In this document: positions 53,155 through 61,977 of the stretch, in pieces | Position numbering within the stretch: the first letter of the stretch is position 1 | Layout of the letters: every line of letters begins with the position of its first letter | Source of the DNA: Bacteroidota bacterium | GTDB taxonomy: Bacteria > Bacteroidota > Bacteroidia > Chitinophagales > Chitinophagaceae | Direction: 5' to 3' | Assembly: GCA_023416995.1 (NCBI GenBank) | Contig: JAEZGI010000077.1 | Span: 219,874-283,873 of the forward strand | Length of the DNA stretch: 64,000 nt | The notes under the pieces: generated by a model | Told to the model about the DNA's origin: nothing | Database searches by the model: none | What the model saw: the letters and a program-made list of their open reading frames with translations, nothing else | Translations under genes and position numbers: made by a program

Positions 53155-54846
53155 TTAATAAATTGATTTAATATCAACCTGTTTTGTGGTGATGTAGTAA
53201 TTGGAATCGACTGCGATGCCTTGCGCAAACTCTGGTGAGAGTTTACCGGTCTGCCAATCCGGCGTGGGAGTAATTATCTGTGTTTTGCCACTGCCTGATA
53301 TTTTCACCGGCATGTTGAAGCCTTTAACACAGTTGGTCCAACGGTAAGTAAGCTGGCCTTTGTCAAGCGCATATTCAAGGACGGGAACATTAGTTGTACG
53401 CAGGTATTGATCAAAAATCTTTGAAAAGTTTTTGCCTGCTTCACGGCTTATGTAGGCTTCCACATCTTTCGAATCAACCGTCTTGTGATAAAACTCTGAG
53501 TTGAGCCCACGTAATATTTTCCTGAATTTTTCATCGTTACCAATGATCTGCCGGATGGTATGCAACATGTTTGATCCTTTATAATACATATCGCCGGAGC
53601 CTTCCTGGTTAACACCATAAATGCCAATAACGGGGATGTCGTTTTGAATAGCCTTTCGGGTTCCGATTACATATTGGTTGCCCGCTTCAACACCGTATTC
53701 GCAGGTGGTAAACAATGTTTCAGAATAAGCTGTAAAGCCTTCATGCACCCACATATCTGCAATATCGTTTGTGGTTATATTGTTTGCGAACCACTCGTGA
53801 CCGCTTTCGTGTACGATGATGAAATCCCATTTCAACCCCCAGCCACTGCCAGAAAGATCACGACCGCGATAGCCGTTCTGATAACCATTGCCATAAGCAA
53901 CGGCACTTTGGTGTTCCATACCGAGATGCGGTGATTCAACCAGTTTGAATCCATCTTTATAAAATGGATATGGCCCGAACCAATGTTCAAAACATTTCAG
54001 CATTTTGGGTACCTGTTGGAATTGTTGTTTGGCTTTTTCAAGATTTACATCCAAAACCCAGTATTCAAGATCCAACGTACCTTTCTCGCCGGCAAAAGCT
54101 TCTTTCCAACTAACATATTTGCCGATATAAGGAACAATATTATAAATGTTGATGGGGTTAGTTACTTCCCAGGTATAAGTGGCCAGTTTTTTTGCAGCTG
54201 ATTTTGATTTCAGTTTTCCATTTCCCACTGCCACCAGGGTATCCGGTACTATCATTGTCAGAGTGGCTCCCTGGTCGGGTTCATCACTTTGGTGATCTTT
54301 GCAAGGGTACCACACGCTGGCGCCCAGCCCCTGGCACGCAACGCTCATCCAGGGCGCACCTTTGCTATCCTTTCTCCAGATCCATCCGCCGTCCCATGGT
54401 GGATTGCGTGCTTCTTTCGGTTTGCCGCTGTAATGTGCACGGATGGTGAAGTTGCCGCCGGAGAGCTCCTGTGGAAAATCTATGTGCCAGGCATTGCCCT
54501 CCGGTTCAATGTTGAGTGAAGCTCCGGATGATAGTAGAATCACACTATCCAGTTTCATAGGAGACTGCAGATCGAGCTGTAGTCTGCGACCAGGTTTCAA
54601 AATTGCTGCGGTGATCTGCGACCATCCGCGGATTTCTTTTTTATTAAAATCGGGTTGAACCTGTATGTCATATTTTAACACGTTCCACCAGGCGCGTTCG
54701 GGTCCGATGGTACCACGCAAAGTGTCCTGGCGGGTAAACCCTTTTTTCTTATTAAGCGGCTGTGCGATTGTTGCGGCTCCATTTAAACAGAAAAGGATTA
54801 ACAGGAAGAAGTGAAATAGATGTCTAATTTTAAGCCCTTTAACCAT
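53155..54846 (-). CDS. M1-family metallopeptidase, exported
   Basis: A 563-aa zinc aminopeptidase. A signal peptide covers about residues 1-28 (ending AATIAQ) and decides the start at 54846, since the longer frame to 54921 adds 25 unrelated residues. The zinc motif is HESGH (His346, Glu347, His350) with the third ligand Glu369 in WVHEGFTAYSE, exactly 18 residues between His350 and Glu369. The N-terminal beta domain and a short C-terminal part are present. It probably trims peptides outside the cytoplasm. It is divergent from a peptide-binding lipoprotein gene, 40 bases apart. Confidence 0.92.
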   Translation of the reverse strand: MVKGLKIRHLFHFFLLILFCLNGAATIAQPLNKKKGFTRQDTLRGTIGPERAWWNVLKYDIQVQPDFNKKEIRGWSQITAAILKPGRRLQLDLQSPMKLDSVILLSSGASLNIEPEGNAWHIDFPQELSGGNFTIRAHYSGKPKEARNPPWDGGWIWRKDSKGAPWMSVACQGLGASVWYPCKDHQSDEPDQGATLTMIVPDTLVAVGNGKLKSKSAAKKLATYTWEVTNPINIYNIVPYIGKYVSWKEAFAGEKGTLDLEYWVLDVNLEKAKQQFQQVPKMLKCFEHWFGPYPFYKDGFKLVESPHLGMEHQSAVAYGNGYQNGYRGRDLSGSGWGLKWDFIIVHESGHEWFANNITTNDIADMWVHEGFTAYSETLFTTCEYGVEAGNQYVIGTRKAIQNDIPVIGIYGVNQEGSGDMYYKGSNMLHTIRQIIGNDEKFRKILRGLNSEFYHKTVDSKDVEAYISREAGKNFSKIFDQYLRTTNVPVLEYALDKGQLTYRWTNCVKGFNMPVKISGSGKTQIITPTPDWQTGKLSPEFAQGIAVDSNYYITTKQVDIKSIY

Positions 54847-54886
54847 GATACAGATTGATGAATTATATTGAGCGCATTGTTTGAAG

Positions 54887-56509
54887 ATGAAAGGTATAAA
54901 TATTTCTTTTTGGGCATCCATTTTTTGTTCATTGCTGCTGTCTTGCTCCGGCCCTGAAGGTTCCGGGAAAATGATATTCCGTTACAACGAACAAACAGGT
55001 ATTGCTTCACTCGATCCGGCATTTGCAAAAAATCAATCTGTAATGTGGGCGGTGCATCAATTGTTCAATACCCTGGTGGAAACGGACCAGCAACTCAATC
55101 TGGTACCATCGCTGGCTTATCGTTGGGAGGTGTCTGAAGATCGAAAAACTTACACCTTTCATCTAAGACAGGATGTGTTTTTTCATGACGATGTGGCTTT
55201 TGCCGGGGGTAACGGAAGAAAGATGACTGCGGAAGACGTTACTTATAGTCTCCGTCGTCTCATCGACCCTGAAACCGCCAGCACAGGTGCCTGGATCTTT
55301 AATAATCGCATCCATCCAGATAACGGCTTCGAAACCGTTGATGATTCTACTTTTCGTTTAAATCTCTTACAGCCGTTTACACCTATACTTGGGTTGCTCA
55401 GCATGCAATATTGTTCAATTGTACCGCGGGAAGTGGTATCAAAGTACGGTAAAGACTTCCGGCGACACCCCTGTGGCACCGGGCCGTTTCGTTTACAGAG
55501 TTGGGAAGAAGGACAGGCACTCATAATGGTCAAAAATGAAAAATATTTTGAACGCGACAGCGCCGGGCGCCGGTTACCTTATCTCGATGCGATCAAAACC
55601 ACCTTTTACGACAATAAGGCAACCGAGTTTCTTTTGTTCCGGCAGGGAAAACTTGATTTCACAAATGACATTGATGCGTCTTTCAAAGATGAGGTGCTCA
55701 ATAAAAACGGACAGTTAAAGGAGGAATGGAAAGGCCGCATCAGGCTTTCAAAACATCCCTATCTTAATACAGAGTACCTCGGGATATTAGTGGATAGCAG
55801 TGGCTCCTTTGGTAAACAATCGCCGCTTCGTACTAAAAAGGTGCGACAGGCTATGAATTATGCCATAGACCGTCGCAAAATGATGTTATACCTGAGGAAC
55901 TCTATTGGCATTCCTGCAGAATCGGGTTTTATTCCGGCAGGGTTACCTTCTTATGATTCCTCACTGGTACGCGGGTACCGGTATGATCCGGCAAAGGCAA
56001 GGGCATTGCTGACAGAAGCTGGCTATTCTGCCGGTAAACCGCTGCCGCAGGTAAAGTTGCTTACTGTGCCGATTTATGCTGACCTTGGAAGTTTTGTTGC
56101 CCGCCAGATGGAAGAAGTAGGAATTGATGTACAGGTAGAGGTTATCCAAAAGAGTTTATTACTGGAGCAAACGGCTAAATCGCAGGCGTTATTTTTCAGG
56201 GGAAGCTGGATCGCTGATTACCCTGAAGCCGAAAATTACCTCAGTGTGTTTTACAGCAAAAACCCGGCACCGCCCAACTACACACGATACAATAACCCGG
56301 TTTTTGACAGACTGTACGAACAGGCTATACTCGAAGATAACGACAGTACGAGGTTTGCGCTGTACCGCAGAATGGACCAGATCGTGATGGATGACGCGCC
56401 GGTTATTCCGCTTTGGTACGATGAAGTGATCCGTCTTGTACAGTTAAATGTCCGGGGATTTGAACCCAACGGCCTGAACCTTCTTGAACTGCGGTACACG
56501 TCTAAATAA
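54887..56509 (+). CDS. Peptide/solute-binding lipoprotein (family 5, DppA/OppA type)
   Basis: A 540-aa extracellular solute-binding protein with a lipoprotein signal (FCSLLLSC, lipidation Cys at about 17). Family-5 blocks are visible: YNEQTGIASLDPAFAKNQSVMWAVHQLFNTLVETDQQLNLVPSLAYRWEVSEDRKTYTFHLRQDVFFHD (typical order) and VRQAMNYAIDRRKMM. No permease or ATPase genes are adjacent, so the transport partners are elsewhere. An in-frame TTG two codons upstream is not needed. Confidence 0.9.
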   Translation: MKGINISFWASIFCSLLLSCSGPEGSGKMIFRYNEQTGIASLDPAFAKNQSVMWAVHQLFNTLVETDQQLNLVPSLAYRWEVSEDRKTYTFHLRQDVFFHDDVAFAGGNGRKMTAEDVTYSLRRLIDPETASTGAWIFNNRIHPDNGFETVDDSTFRLNLLQPFTPILGLLSMQYCSIVPREVVSKYGKDFRRHPCGTGPFRLQSWEEGQALIMVKNEKYFERDSAGRRLPYLDAIKTTFYDNKATEFLLFRQGKLDFTNDIDASFKDEVLNKNGQLKEEWKGRIRLSKHPYLNTEYLGILVDSSGSFGKQSPLRTKKVRQAMNYAIDRRKMMLYLRNSIGIPAESGFIPAGLPSYDSSLVRGYRYDPAKARALLTEAGYSAGKPLPQVKLLTVPIYADLGSFVARQMEEVGIDVQVEVIQKSLLLEQTAKSQALFFRGSWIADYPEAENYLSVFYSKNPAPPNYTRYNNPVFDRLYEQAILEDNDSTRFALYRRMDQIVMDDAPVIPLWYDEVIRLVQLNVRGFEPNGLNLLELRYTSK

Positions 56510-56613
56510 AAAGGTTGCCACTTCTCAGCAGCAACCTTCTCATTCACCTTAATCACCCTCAATCATGTGCCTGCGGCACGTCATCACCACTAAATAATTC
56601 CAGCAACCCTGCT

Positions 56614-57297
56614 TTATTTTTTGAGTTTGTCCTTAAAAACTTTTTGAAATTTTTCCATTTTGGGTTGGATCACGAACCGGCAATAAGGCTGACTGCCATT
56701 GCGGTTATAATAATTCTGATGATAATTCTCTGCCACATAAAACACGCTGGCAGCAGTTATCTCGGTAACTATCTTGTTATCAAATGCCCCACTTTTATCA
56801 AGCGCAGCTTTGTACTGCGTAGCCTTTTCTTTCTGCGCGGCATTGTGGTAAAAAACTGCACTCCGGTATTGCGTACCCACATCATTGCCCTGGCGGTTGA
56901 GCGTGGTGGGGTCATGCGTTTCCCAAAATACCTCAAGCAATTCATCGTAACTGATCTTTGCAGGGTCGTAAACCATCTGGATCGCTTCCGCATGGCCGGT
57001 AGTACCATCGCAAACGGCTTCATAAGATGGATTTTTTACATGACCGCCGGTATAACCGGAGGTAACCTTCAAAACACCATCCAGTTGTTGGAAAATGGCT
57101 TCTGTACACCAGAAACAACCATTTCCAAAAGTTGCTGTATCTGTTTTTATGTCTGCAAACTCGCCTGTAAGGGAAGCCGTGGCTGTAAACCCTGAAGTGA
57201 CTGTTCTTCCCGGGTCATTTTGTCCGCAGGAAAACAAAGCCACCAGGGAAAGAAAAAATCCTGACAGGATTATATACATGTTAGATTTCATTTTCAT
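56614..57297 (-). CDS. msrA: Peptide-methionine (S)-S-oxide reductase MsrA, lipoprotein
   Basis: Reduces the S-epimer of methionine sulfoxide in proteins. The catalytic Cys61 lies in FGNGCFWCTEAIFQ; the GYTGGHVKNPSYEAVCDGTTGHAE and HDPTTLNRQGNDVGTQYRS blocks are complete. The N-terminus is a lipoprotein signal (IILSGFFLSLVALFSC, lipidation Cys24), so unlike cytosolic MsrA this one acts in the envelope. The start at 57297 places the signal correctly; a longer frame to 57321 and a shorter one two codons downstream are possible. Confidence 0.93.
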   Translation of the reverse strand: MKMKSNMYIILSGFFLSLVALFSCGQNDPGRTVTSGFTATASLTGEFADIKTDTATFGNGCFWCTEAIFQQLDGVLKVTSGYTGGHVKNPSYEAVCDGTTGHAEAIQMVYDPAKISYDELLEVFWETHDPTTLNRQGNDVGTQYRSAVFYHNAAQKEKATQYKAALDKSGAFDNKIVTEITAASVFYVAENYHQNYYNRNGSQPYCRFVIQPKMEKFQKVFKDKLKK

Positions 57298-57446
57298 CAA
57301 ACTGTTGGAATTGCAAGGCACTTCTAGAACAGAGAATGCTGCTTTCCGGTTGCAGGAAGATAGGCATTTATAATACTATTAACAGCGATTGAAAAATGCT
57401 TTGCATCTGTCAGATTGCCAGCTAACCGGTTGTGGCCCGATATTGT

Positions 57447-57454
57447 TAACTTTG
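57447..57454 (+). promoter_or_regulatory. -7 box of the MutS2-like gene
   Basis: TAACTTTG matches TAnnTTTG, 26 bases before the ATG. A TTG lies 14 bases upstream, closer than the usual 17. Confidence 0.4.
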
Positions 57455-57480
57455 CCCGCTAAAAAAGGAATAAAACACAG

Positions 57481-59601
57481 ATGATCAGAGCTTTCCCGGA
57501 TTCGGCATTGGTGCAGTTGGAGTTTGACAAAATCAAGGCGTTGTTGGAGGCACATTGCCAAACGGAATATGCCAAAGAGAAAAGTCAGTCGCTTCGCATC
57601 CATACCCGTAAGGAGTTTATTGAGCTGCAGCTTAACCAGAGCAATGAATTCAAAATACTGGTTCAGAACGGGCAATATTTCCCCCTGGATTATATACTCA
57701 ACCTGGCAAAAGAGCTAAGGTTGCTTGGCATTCCCGGTGCGTTGCTGACCGGTGAACAGTTTATGGATATTCGTAAACTTGCGGAAAATCTTCAGAGCAT
57801 TTTCCGATGGTTTGATAATGACCGCCGTATAGCCCATCCTGCCCTGGCAGAAGTGATACGGGATACTTATTATGAAAAGCAGATCATTCATTTCATAGAC
57901 CAGGTACTTGATGAAAGTGGCCAGGTTAAAGACAATGCCTCTGATGAACTGGCACGGATAAGGCTCAGTTTATATCGTCGTCGAAATGAGCTGCGGAAAG
58001 TGTTTGATCGCATCATCCAGAAACTTTCAAAGGCGGGTTATGTGGCGGATATTGAAGAGGCTTTTTTAAACGGAAGAAGGGTAGTAGCCCTGTTTGCGGA
58101 ACATAAACGCCAGGTTAAAGGTATTCTGCATGGTGAAAGTGATACCCGGAAAACCTCGTTTATAGAACCTGAGGAGACCATTGAACTTAACAATGAAATT
58201 TACACGCTCGAAAGTGATGAAAGCCGTGAGGTGTATCGCATACTGCGCGAACTGACATCCCGGCTTTCGGCATTTGCTGACCTGTTAAAAGCTTATCATA
58301 CGGTTCTTGGCGAATACGACTTTATCCGCGCGAAGGCAAAGCTGGCTTTTGATATGAACGCCAACCTGCCAAGGTTGCTCGATAAGTCGCATATACAATT
58401 AGTAAATGCTTACCATCCGCTGTTGTTATTGTATAATAAGAAAAGTGGCAAACAAACCTTTCCTGTAAACCTGACCCTTAATGAGAAGAGCAGGATACTG
58501 GTAATCTCCGGACCAAACGCCGGCGGTAAAACGGTTACATTGAAAACGGTTGGTTTATTGCAACTGATGGTACAAAGTGGTTTGCTGGTGCCTGTGCAGG
58601 ATCATTCAGAAATGGGCATCTTCAAACAGGTAATGATACATATCGGTGATACCCAGAGCCTCGAGTTTGAACTGAGTACTTATAGTTCACACCTGAAGAA
58701 CATGAAACATTTCATGGAAACCGCGAACGGCAGAACCTTGTTTTTTATTGACGAATTAGGAAGTGGTAGTGATCCGAACCTGGGTGGTGCATTTGCAGAA
58801 GTGATCCTGGAAGAACTTGTTAAGAAACATTCTTACGGCATTGTTACCACACATTACCTCAACCTGAAGGTGATGGCAAACAAAACACCCGGAATTGTAA
58901 ACGGCGCAATGGCCTTTGATGAAAAAAATCTTTTGCCCATGTACCGGTTGATCATCGGTAAGCCAGGAAGCTCATATACTTTTTCGATTGCAGAAAGGAT
59001 CGGTCTCGATCAGAAACTGATTGACCGTGCGCGCGCACTGGTAGATGAAGATCATTTCAGACTGGATAAACTGCTGAACCGGACGGAGCAGGATCTGCAA
59101 CATATTGACCGGGAGAAAAAAGACCTGCAAAAACTTGTAAAAGAAAATGAACGGCTGAAGAAAGAAATGGAGGTGTTTATCAACAAGGAGAAACATAACC
59201 AACAAGTAGAGTTGCTGCGTCATCAGAATAAGATTACCGAAGAACGGCTGGCCTATCTGAAAGACATGGAACGCAAATTAAAACAGATCGTGTTTGACTG
59301 GCGCAAAGCAACAGAGAAGGACAAAAAAGATGAACTGATCAAACAACTTCAACACTTATTGTTTAAACAAAAGCAACAGCAGTCAACTGAAAAGGCAAAC
59401 AAAAAGATCAGTTCAAAATATGATTTAACACCGGCTGATATTGTGGTGGGTCAAAAGGTACTGATGAAAAAAAATCACCAGGTTGGTGAGGTGATGGAGA
59501 TAAAGGGAAAAAAAGCGGTGCTGAAACTGGGATTGATACCTATAACGGTTGAACTGGCGGATCTTGTGGCAGTGACAGAAAAGAAACCGGAAACAACCTA
59601 A
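57481..59601 (+). CDS. MutS2-like ATPase lacking the Smr nuclease domain
   Basis: A 706-aa MutS-superfamily protein of the MutS2 type, lacking the mismatch-recognition domain I of MutS. The order is an N-terminal core (about 1-320), Walker A GPNAGGKT (about 343-350), Walker B ELGSGSDPNLGGAF preceded by FFID, and a long coiled coil (about 520-630, LNRTEQDLQHIDREKKDLQKL onward). A KOW-like C-terminal segment follows (GQKVLMKKNHQVGEVMEIKGKKAVLKLG). Typical MutS2 continues into a C-terminal Smr endonuclease domain, which is absent here. It may act on recombination intermediates or stalled ribosomes, both roles proposed for MutS2. Confidence 0.88.
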   Translation: MIRAFPDSALVQLEFDKIKALLEAHCQTEYAKEKSQSLRIHTRKEFIELQLNQSNEFKILVQNGQYFPLDYILNLAKELRLLGIPGALLTGEQFMDIRKLAENLQSIFRWFDNDRRIAHPALAEVIRDTYYEKQIIHFIDQVLDESGQVKDNASDELARIRLSLYRRRNELRKVFDRIIQKLSKAGYVADIEEAFLNGRRVVALFAEHKRQVKGILHGESDTRKTSFIEPEETIELNNEIYTLESDESREVYRILRELTSRLSAFADLLKAYHTVLGEYDFIRAKAKLAFDMNANLPRLLDKSHIQLVNAYHPLLLLYNKKSGKQTFPVNLTLNEKSRILVISGPNAGGKTVTLKTVGLLQLMVQSGLLVPVQDHSEMGIFKQVMIHIGDTQSLEFELSTYSSHLKNMKHFMETANGRTLFFIDELGSGSDPNLGGAFAEVILEELVKKHSYGIVTTHYLNLKVMANKTPGIVNGAMAFDEKNLLPMYRLIIGKPGSSYTFSIAERIGLDQKLIDRARALVDEDHFRLDKLLNRTEQDLQHIDREKKDLQKLVKENERLKKEMEVFINKEKHNQQVELLRHQNKITEERLAYLKDMERKLKQIVFDWRKATEKDKKDELIKQLQHLLFKQKQQQSTEKANKKISSKYDLTPADIVVGQKVLMKKNHQVGEVMEIKGKKAVLKLGLIPITVELADLVAVTEKKPETT

Positions 59602-59621
59602 CAACAGTTCTTTGCTATAAA

Positions 59622-59655
59622 AACAAAAGCCTGCATTTGCAGGCCTTTTGTTTTA
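59622..59655. terminator. Terminator after the MutS2-like gene
   Basis: Stem GCCTGC/GCAGGC (59629-59634 with 59639-59644) extended by ACAAAA/TTTTGT around a bulged C. A/T-rich flanks on both sides let it serve the convergent CBS gene too. Confidence 0.75.
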
Positions 59656-59673
59656 TAGTCGGTTTAATCTTGT

Positions 59674-60111
59674 TTACATACTTGAATGGAGATAGTCTTT
59701 TAGCTGGGAGATGGTTTCCTGTTGTGAAAGGATCGTTTCCTTTACTACATCATTGATCGATATAATTCCAATGATCATGTTATGATCCGCAACAGGAAGG
59801 TACCGGATGTTTTTATCTGACATCAGTTTCATACAAAAGTCTATCGAGTCATTGGGAGTTACCCTGGGCAGATCGTTCGACATAATCTCCGAAACCTGGG
59901 TGTCGGTAGAGGATTTGCCCTTCAAAATTACTTTACGGGAATAATCACGTTCAGTCATAATGCCAAGGTATTGTCCGTCAGACATAACCATCACCGATCC
60001 GATATTTTGATCGGCCATGATTTTAAGTGCCTCGAGCACTGTTTCATCGGGCTTTACGGTAGTAATGTGGCTGCCTTTTCTTAGTAAGATGTCAGATACT
60101 TTTTTGTTCAT
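59674..60111 (-). CDS. CBS-domain pair protein
   Basis: A 145-aa protein consisting of two CBS domains (about 10-70 and 78-138): VKPDETVLEALKIMADQNIGSVMVM, then PNDSIDFCMKLMSDKNIRYLPVADHNMIIGIISINDVV. CBS pairs bind adenine nucleotides or SAM and sense energy status; no effector domain is attached. The start at 60111 (MNKKVSDIL) is preferred over the longer frame to 60132. Confidence 0.88.
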   Translation of the reverse strand: MNKKVSDILLRKGSHITTVKPDETVLEALKIMADQNIGSVMVMSDGQYLGIMTERDYSRKVILKGKSSTDTQVSEIMSNDLPRVTPNDSIDFCMKLMSDKNIRYLPVADHNMIIGIISINDVVKETILSQQETISQLKDYLHSSM

Positions 60112-60207
60112 AAGAATCGTTTTGATGAGCAATCGTATGGAAATTACTGAAAATATGTTGGAAAATCAAGATTGTCTATCTGCCAAACGATTCAACTGAC
60201 CAGGTTT

Positions 60208-61092
60208 TTATTGGAGCCGTTTTTTCTCGAATGCAGCTTTCAAACCCTCTAGTGCCTTCATATATGCATCATGGCGCGCGAAAACGAGTGGGTTATAGGC
60301 ATCGCCTGGCTTACGAAGCTCATGCAGATTAAATTGACTTGCATGAGAAGCCACCCAAAGATCAAATTGAACGTTTCTCATTGAAGACAGGGTTGCTGCA
60401 AAATCCTTTTCGATGTTGGGGTATCCGGATATTTCGCTGAATTTACGATCGCTGATGATTGTTGGCATGTTTGCAATCAGCACCTTGTAGGAACGGGCCG
60501 AATCTTTCACATTCAAAAGATAACTACATGAACCCATCGTATGTCCCGGATGGTGAAGCATTTGCATTGCCGTGTTGCCAAGCCGGATATTATCACCATG
60601 TCTGATAATCTGATCAACCCTCAGCGGCACAAATGCGCTTGAGCTGCCGCCCATCTCATAATCCGATTTGCCTCCATCTTTCATTACACCTGCTTCCGCG
60701 GCATTTGCAAATACCCTGGCGCCCGTAGCTTTTTGTATAGCAGCCATTGCACCGACATGATCGTAATGAGCTTGTGTGGTAAGCAATATGCGGATGTCAT
60801 GGTAGCTGAATCCGAGTGATTCTATACTTCTTTTTATAGCTGATTCGGAACCGGCGACACCTGTGTTGATTAATATTAAACCCTCATCTGTTTTAACCAG
60901 GTAACAAGCCAGGTCGTAAGTGCCTACATAATACAAGTTACCCGCAATACGAAATGCAGGATAGGGTTGGGTCCATTCTGCTGGTTTTTTTGCAGGTTCG
61001 CGAACATCCTGTGCGGTGGCTTCTGTAGCGAAAGAGATTGTAATGACAGCGAATAGATAAGTTAGCATCCGCTTGTTGAACGAAGTTGTCAT
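60208..61092 (-). CDS. Subclass B3 metallo-beta-lactamase-like hydrolase, GOB type
   Basis: A 294-aa exported MBL-fold protein (signal peptide about 1-28, ending TEATAQ). The zinc ligands follow subclass B3: Gln107-x-His109-x-Asp111-His112 in TTQAHYDHVGA, His184 in HHPGHTMGS and His250 in VASHASQF. Gln in the first position, instead of His, is a known feature of the GOB enzymes of Elizabethkingia. The length and the LILINTGVAGSE strand also fit. Whether it hydrolyses beta-lactams or another substrate is not shown. It is divergent from an SDR/AraC pair. Confidence 0.85.
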   Translation of the reverse strand: MTTSFNKRMLTYLFAVITISFATEATAQDVREPAKKPAEWTQPYPAFRIAGNLYYVGTYDLACYLVKTDEGLILINTGVAGSESAIKRSIESLGFSYHDIRILLTTQAHYDHVGAMAAIQKATGARVFANAAEAGVMKDGGKSDYEMGGSSSAFVPLRVDQIIRHGDNIRLGNTAMQMLHHPGHTMGSCSYLLNVKDSARSYKVLIANMPTIISDRKFSEISGYPNIEKDFAATLSSMRNVQFDLWVASHASQFNLHELRKPGDAYNPLVFARHDAYMKALEGLKAAFEKKRLQ

Positions 61093-61203
61093 GGTAGATG
61101 TAAGAGTTGTGTTGGCTTTCAGGTTTATGTTAGCTATTACCGATATGGCTACAAGATATACCAGGCTGGTTAATTTTTTTGGGCAGATTCTGTTCAACTT
61201 TAC

Positions 61204-61228
61204 ATGGTTAATCAAAAAAATTAATCAT
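61204..61228 (+). promoter_or_regulatory. Inverted repeat overlapping the SDR start codon
   Basis: A 9-bp stem ATGGTTAAT/ATTAATCAT with one G-T pair and a 7-base loop (61213-61219) includes the first two bases of the ATG at 61227. GGTTAAT also occurs at 61168-61174, 38 bases upstream. Operator or translation-control element are both possible. Confidence 0.35.
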
Positions 61229-61970
61229 GAACAACGCAATTGATAAGATGGTAGTTGTAATTACCGGCGCAAGTAGTGGAATTGGCAGAGCCATTGCACT
61301 TGACCTTGCAGGTAAAGGTGCTAAGGTTGTGCTTGGCGCGCGCAGAACTGAGGAATTGAAGAAGATAGTAAAAGAGATATCATTGAGTGGTGGTGAAGCA
61401 GTTTATTCACCAGCAGATGTAAAACAAAAAGAAGATGTCATTCGCCTGGTTAATCTTGCACTTGAAACATACGGCAAGCTGGATGTGATCATCAACAATG
61501 CCGGTATTTGCAGGCTTTCAAGGATCGATGAACTGGACGTGCAGGGATGGGATGAGATGATTGATATAAATCTGAAAGGTGCGCTGTATGGAATGGCTGC
61601 AGCGATTCCCGTTTTTAAACGGCAGGGTTATGGTCAGATAGTAAACATCATTTCTACCTCAGGTCTTAAAATTGTTCCACTGCAGGCTGTTTATGCGGGA
61701 ACAAAAAATGCATTACGTACCATTGCCGAGGCTTTCAGACAGGAGTCGGACGGGAAGATCAGGATTACGGGGATTTCACCTGGCTATGTGAAAACAGATT
61801 TCGCCAGTAAAGGGGTTGCGACTGAGGAATTGAAACAAGAGGTATCAAGGAATGTTGAAAACATAGGGATAAGCGCACAGTCAATTGCGGATGCGGTTGT
61901 TTATGCCATCACACAACCAATGCATGTCGAAGTAGGGGAGATCGTTATCCGACCGGCAGCACAAAACTGA
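61227..61970 (+). CDS. Short-chain dehydrogenase/reductase
   Basis: A classical SDR of 247 aa. The cofactor motif TGASSGIGRA lies near residues 13-22, NNAGICR near 90 and the catalytic YAGTK (Tyr-x3-Lys) near 155. The substrate is unknown. It is followed by an AraC regulator after 7 bases, so the two are likely one transcript, and it is divergent from the MBL gene with 134 bases between. Confidence 0.9.
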   Translation: MNNAIDKMVVVITGASSGIGRAIALDLAGKGAKVVLGARRTEELKKIVKEISLSGGEAVYSPADVKQKEDVIRLVNLALETYGKLDVIINNAGICRLSRIDELDVQGWDEMIDINLKGALYGMAAAIPVFKRQGYGQIVNIISTSGLKIVPLQAVYAGTKNALRTIAEAFRQESDGKIRITGISPGYVKTDFASKGVATEELKQEVSRNVENIGISAQSIADAVVYAITQPMHVEVGEIVIRPAAQN

Positions 61971-61977
61971 AAATAGC

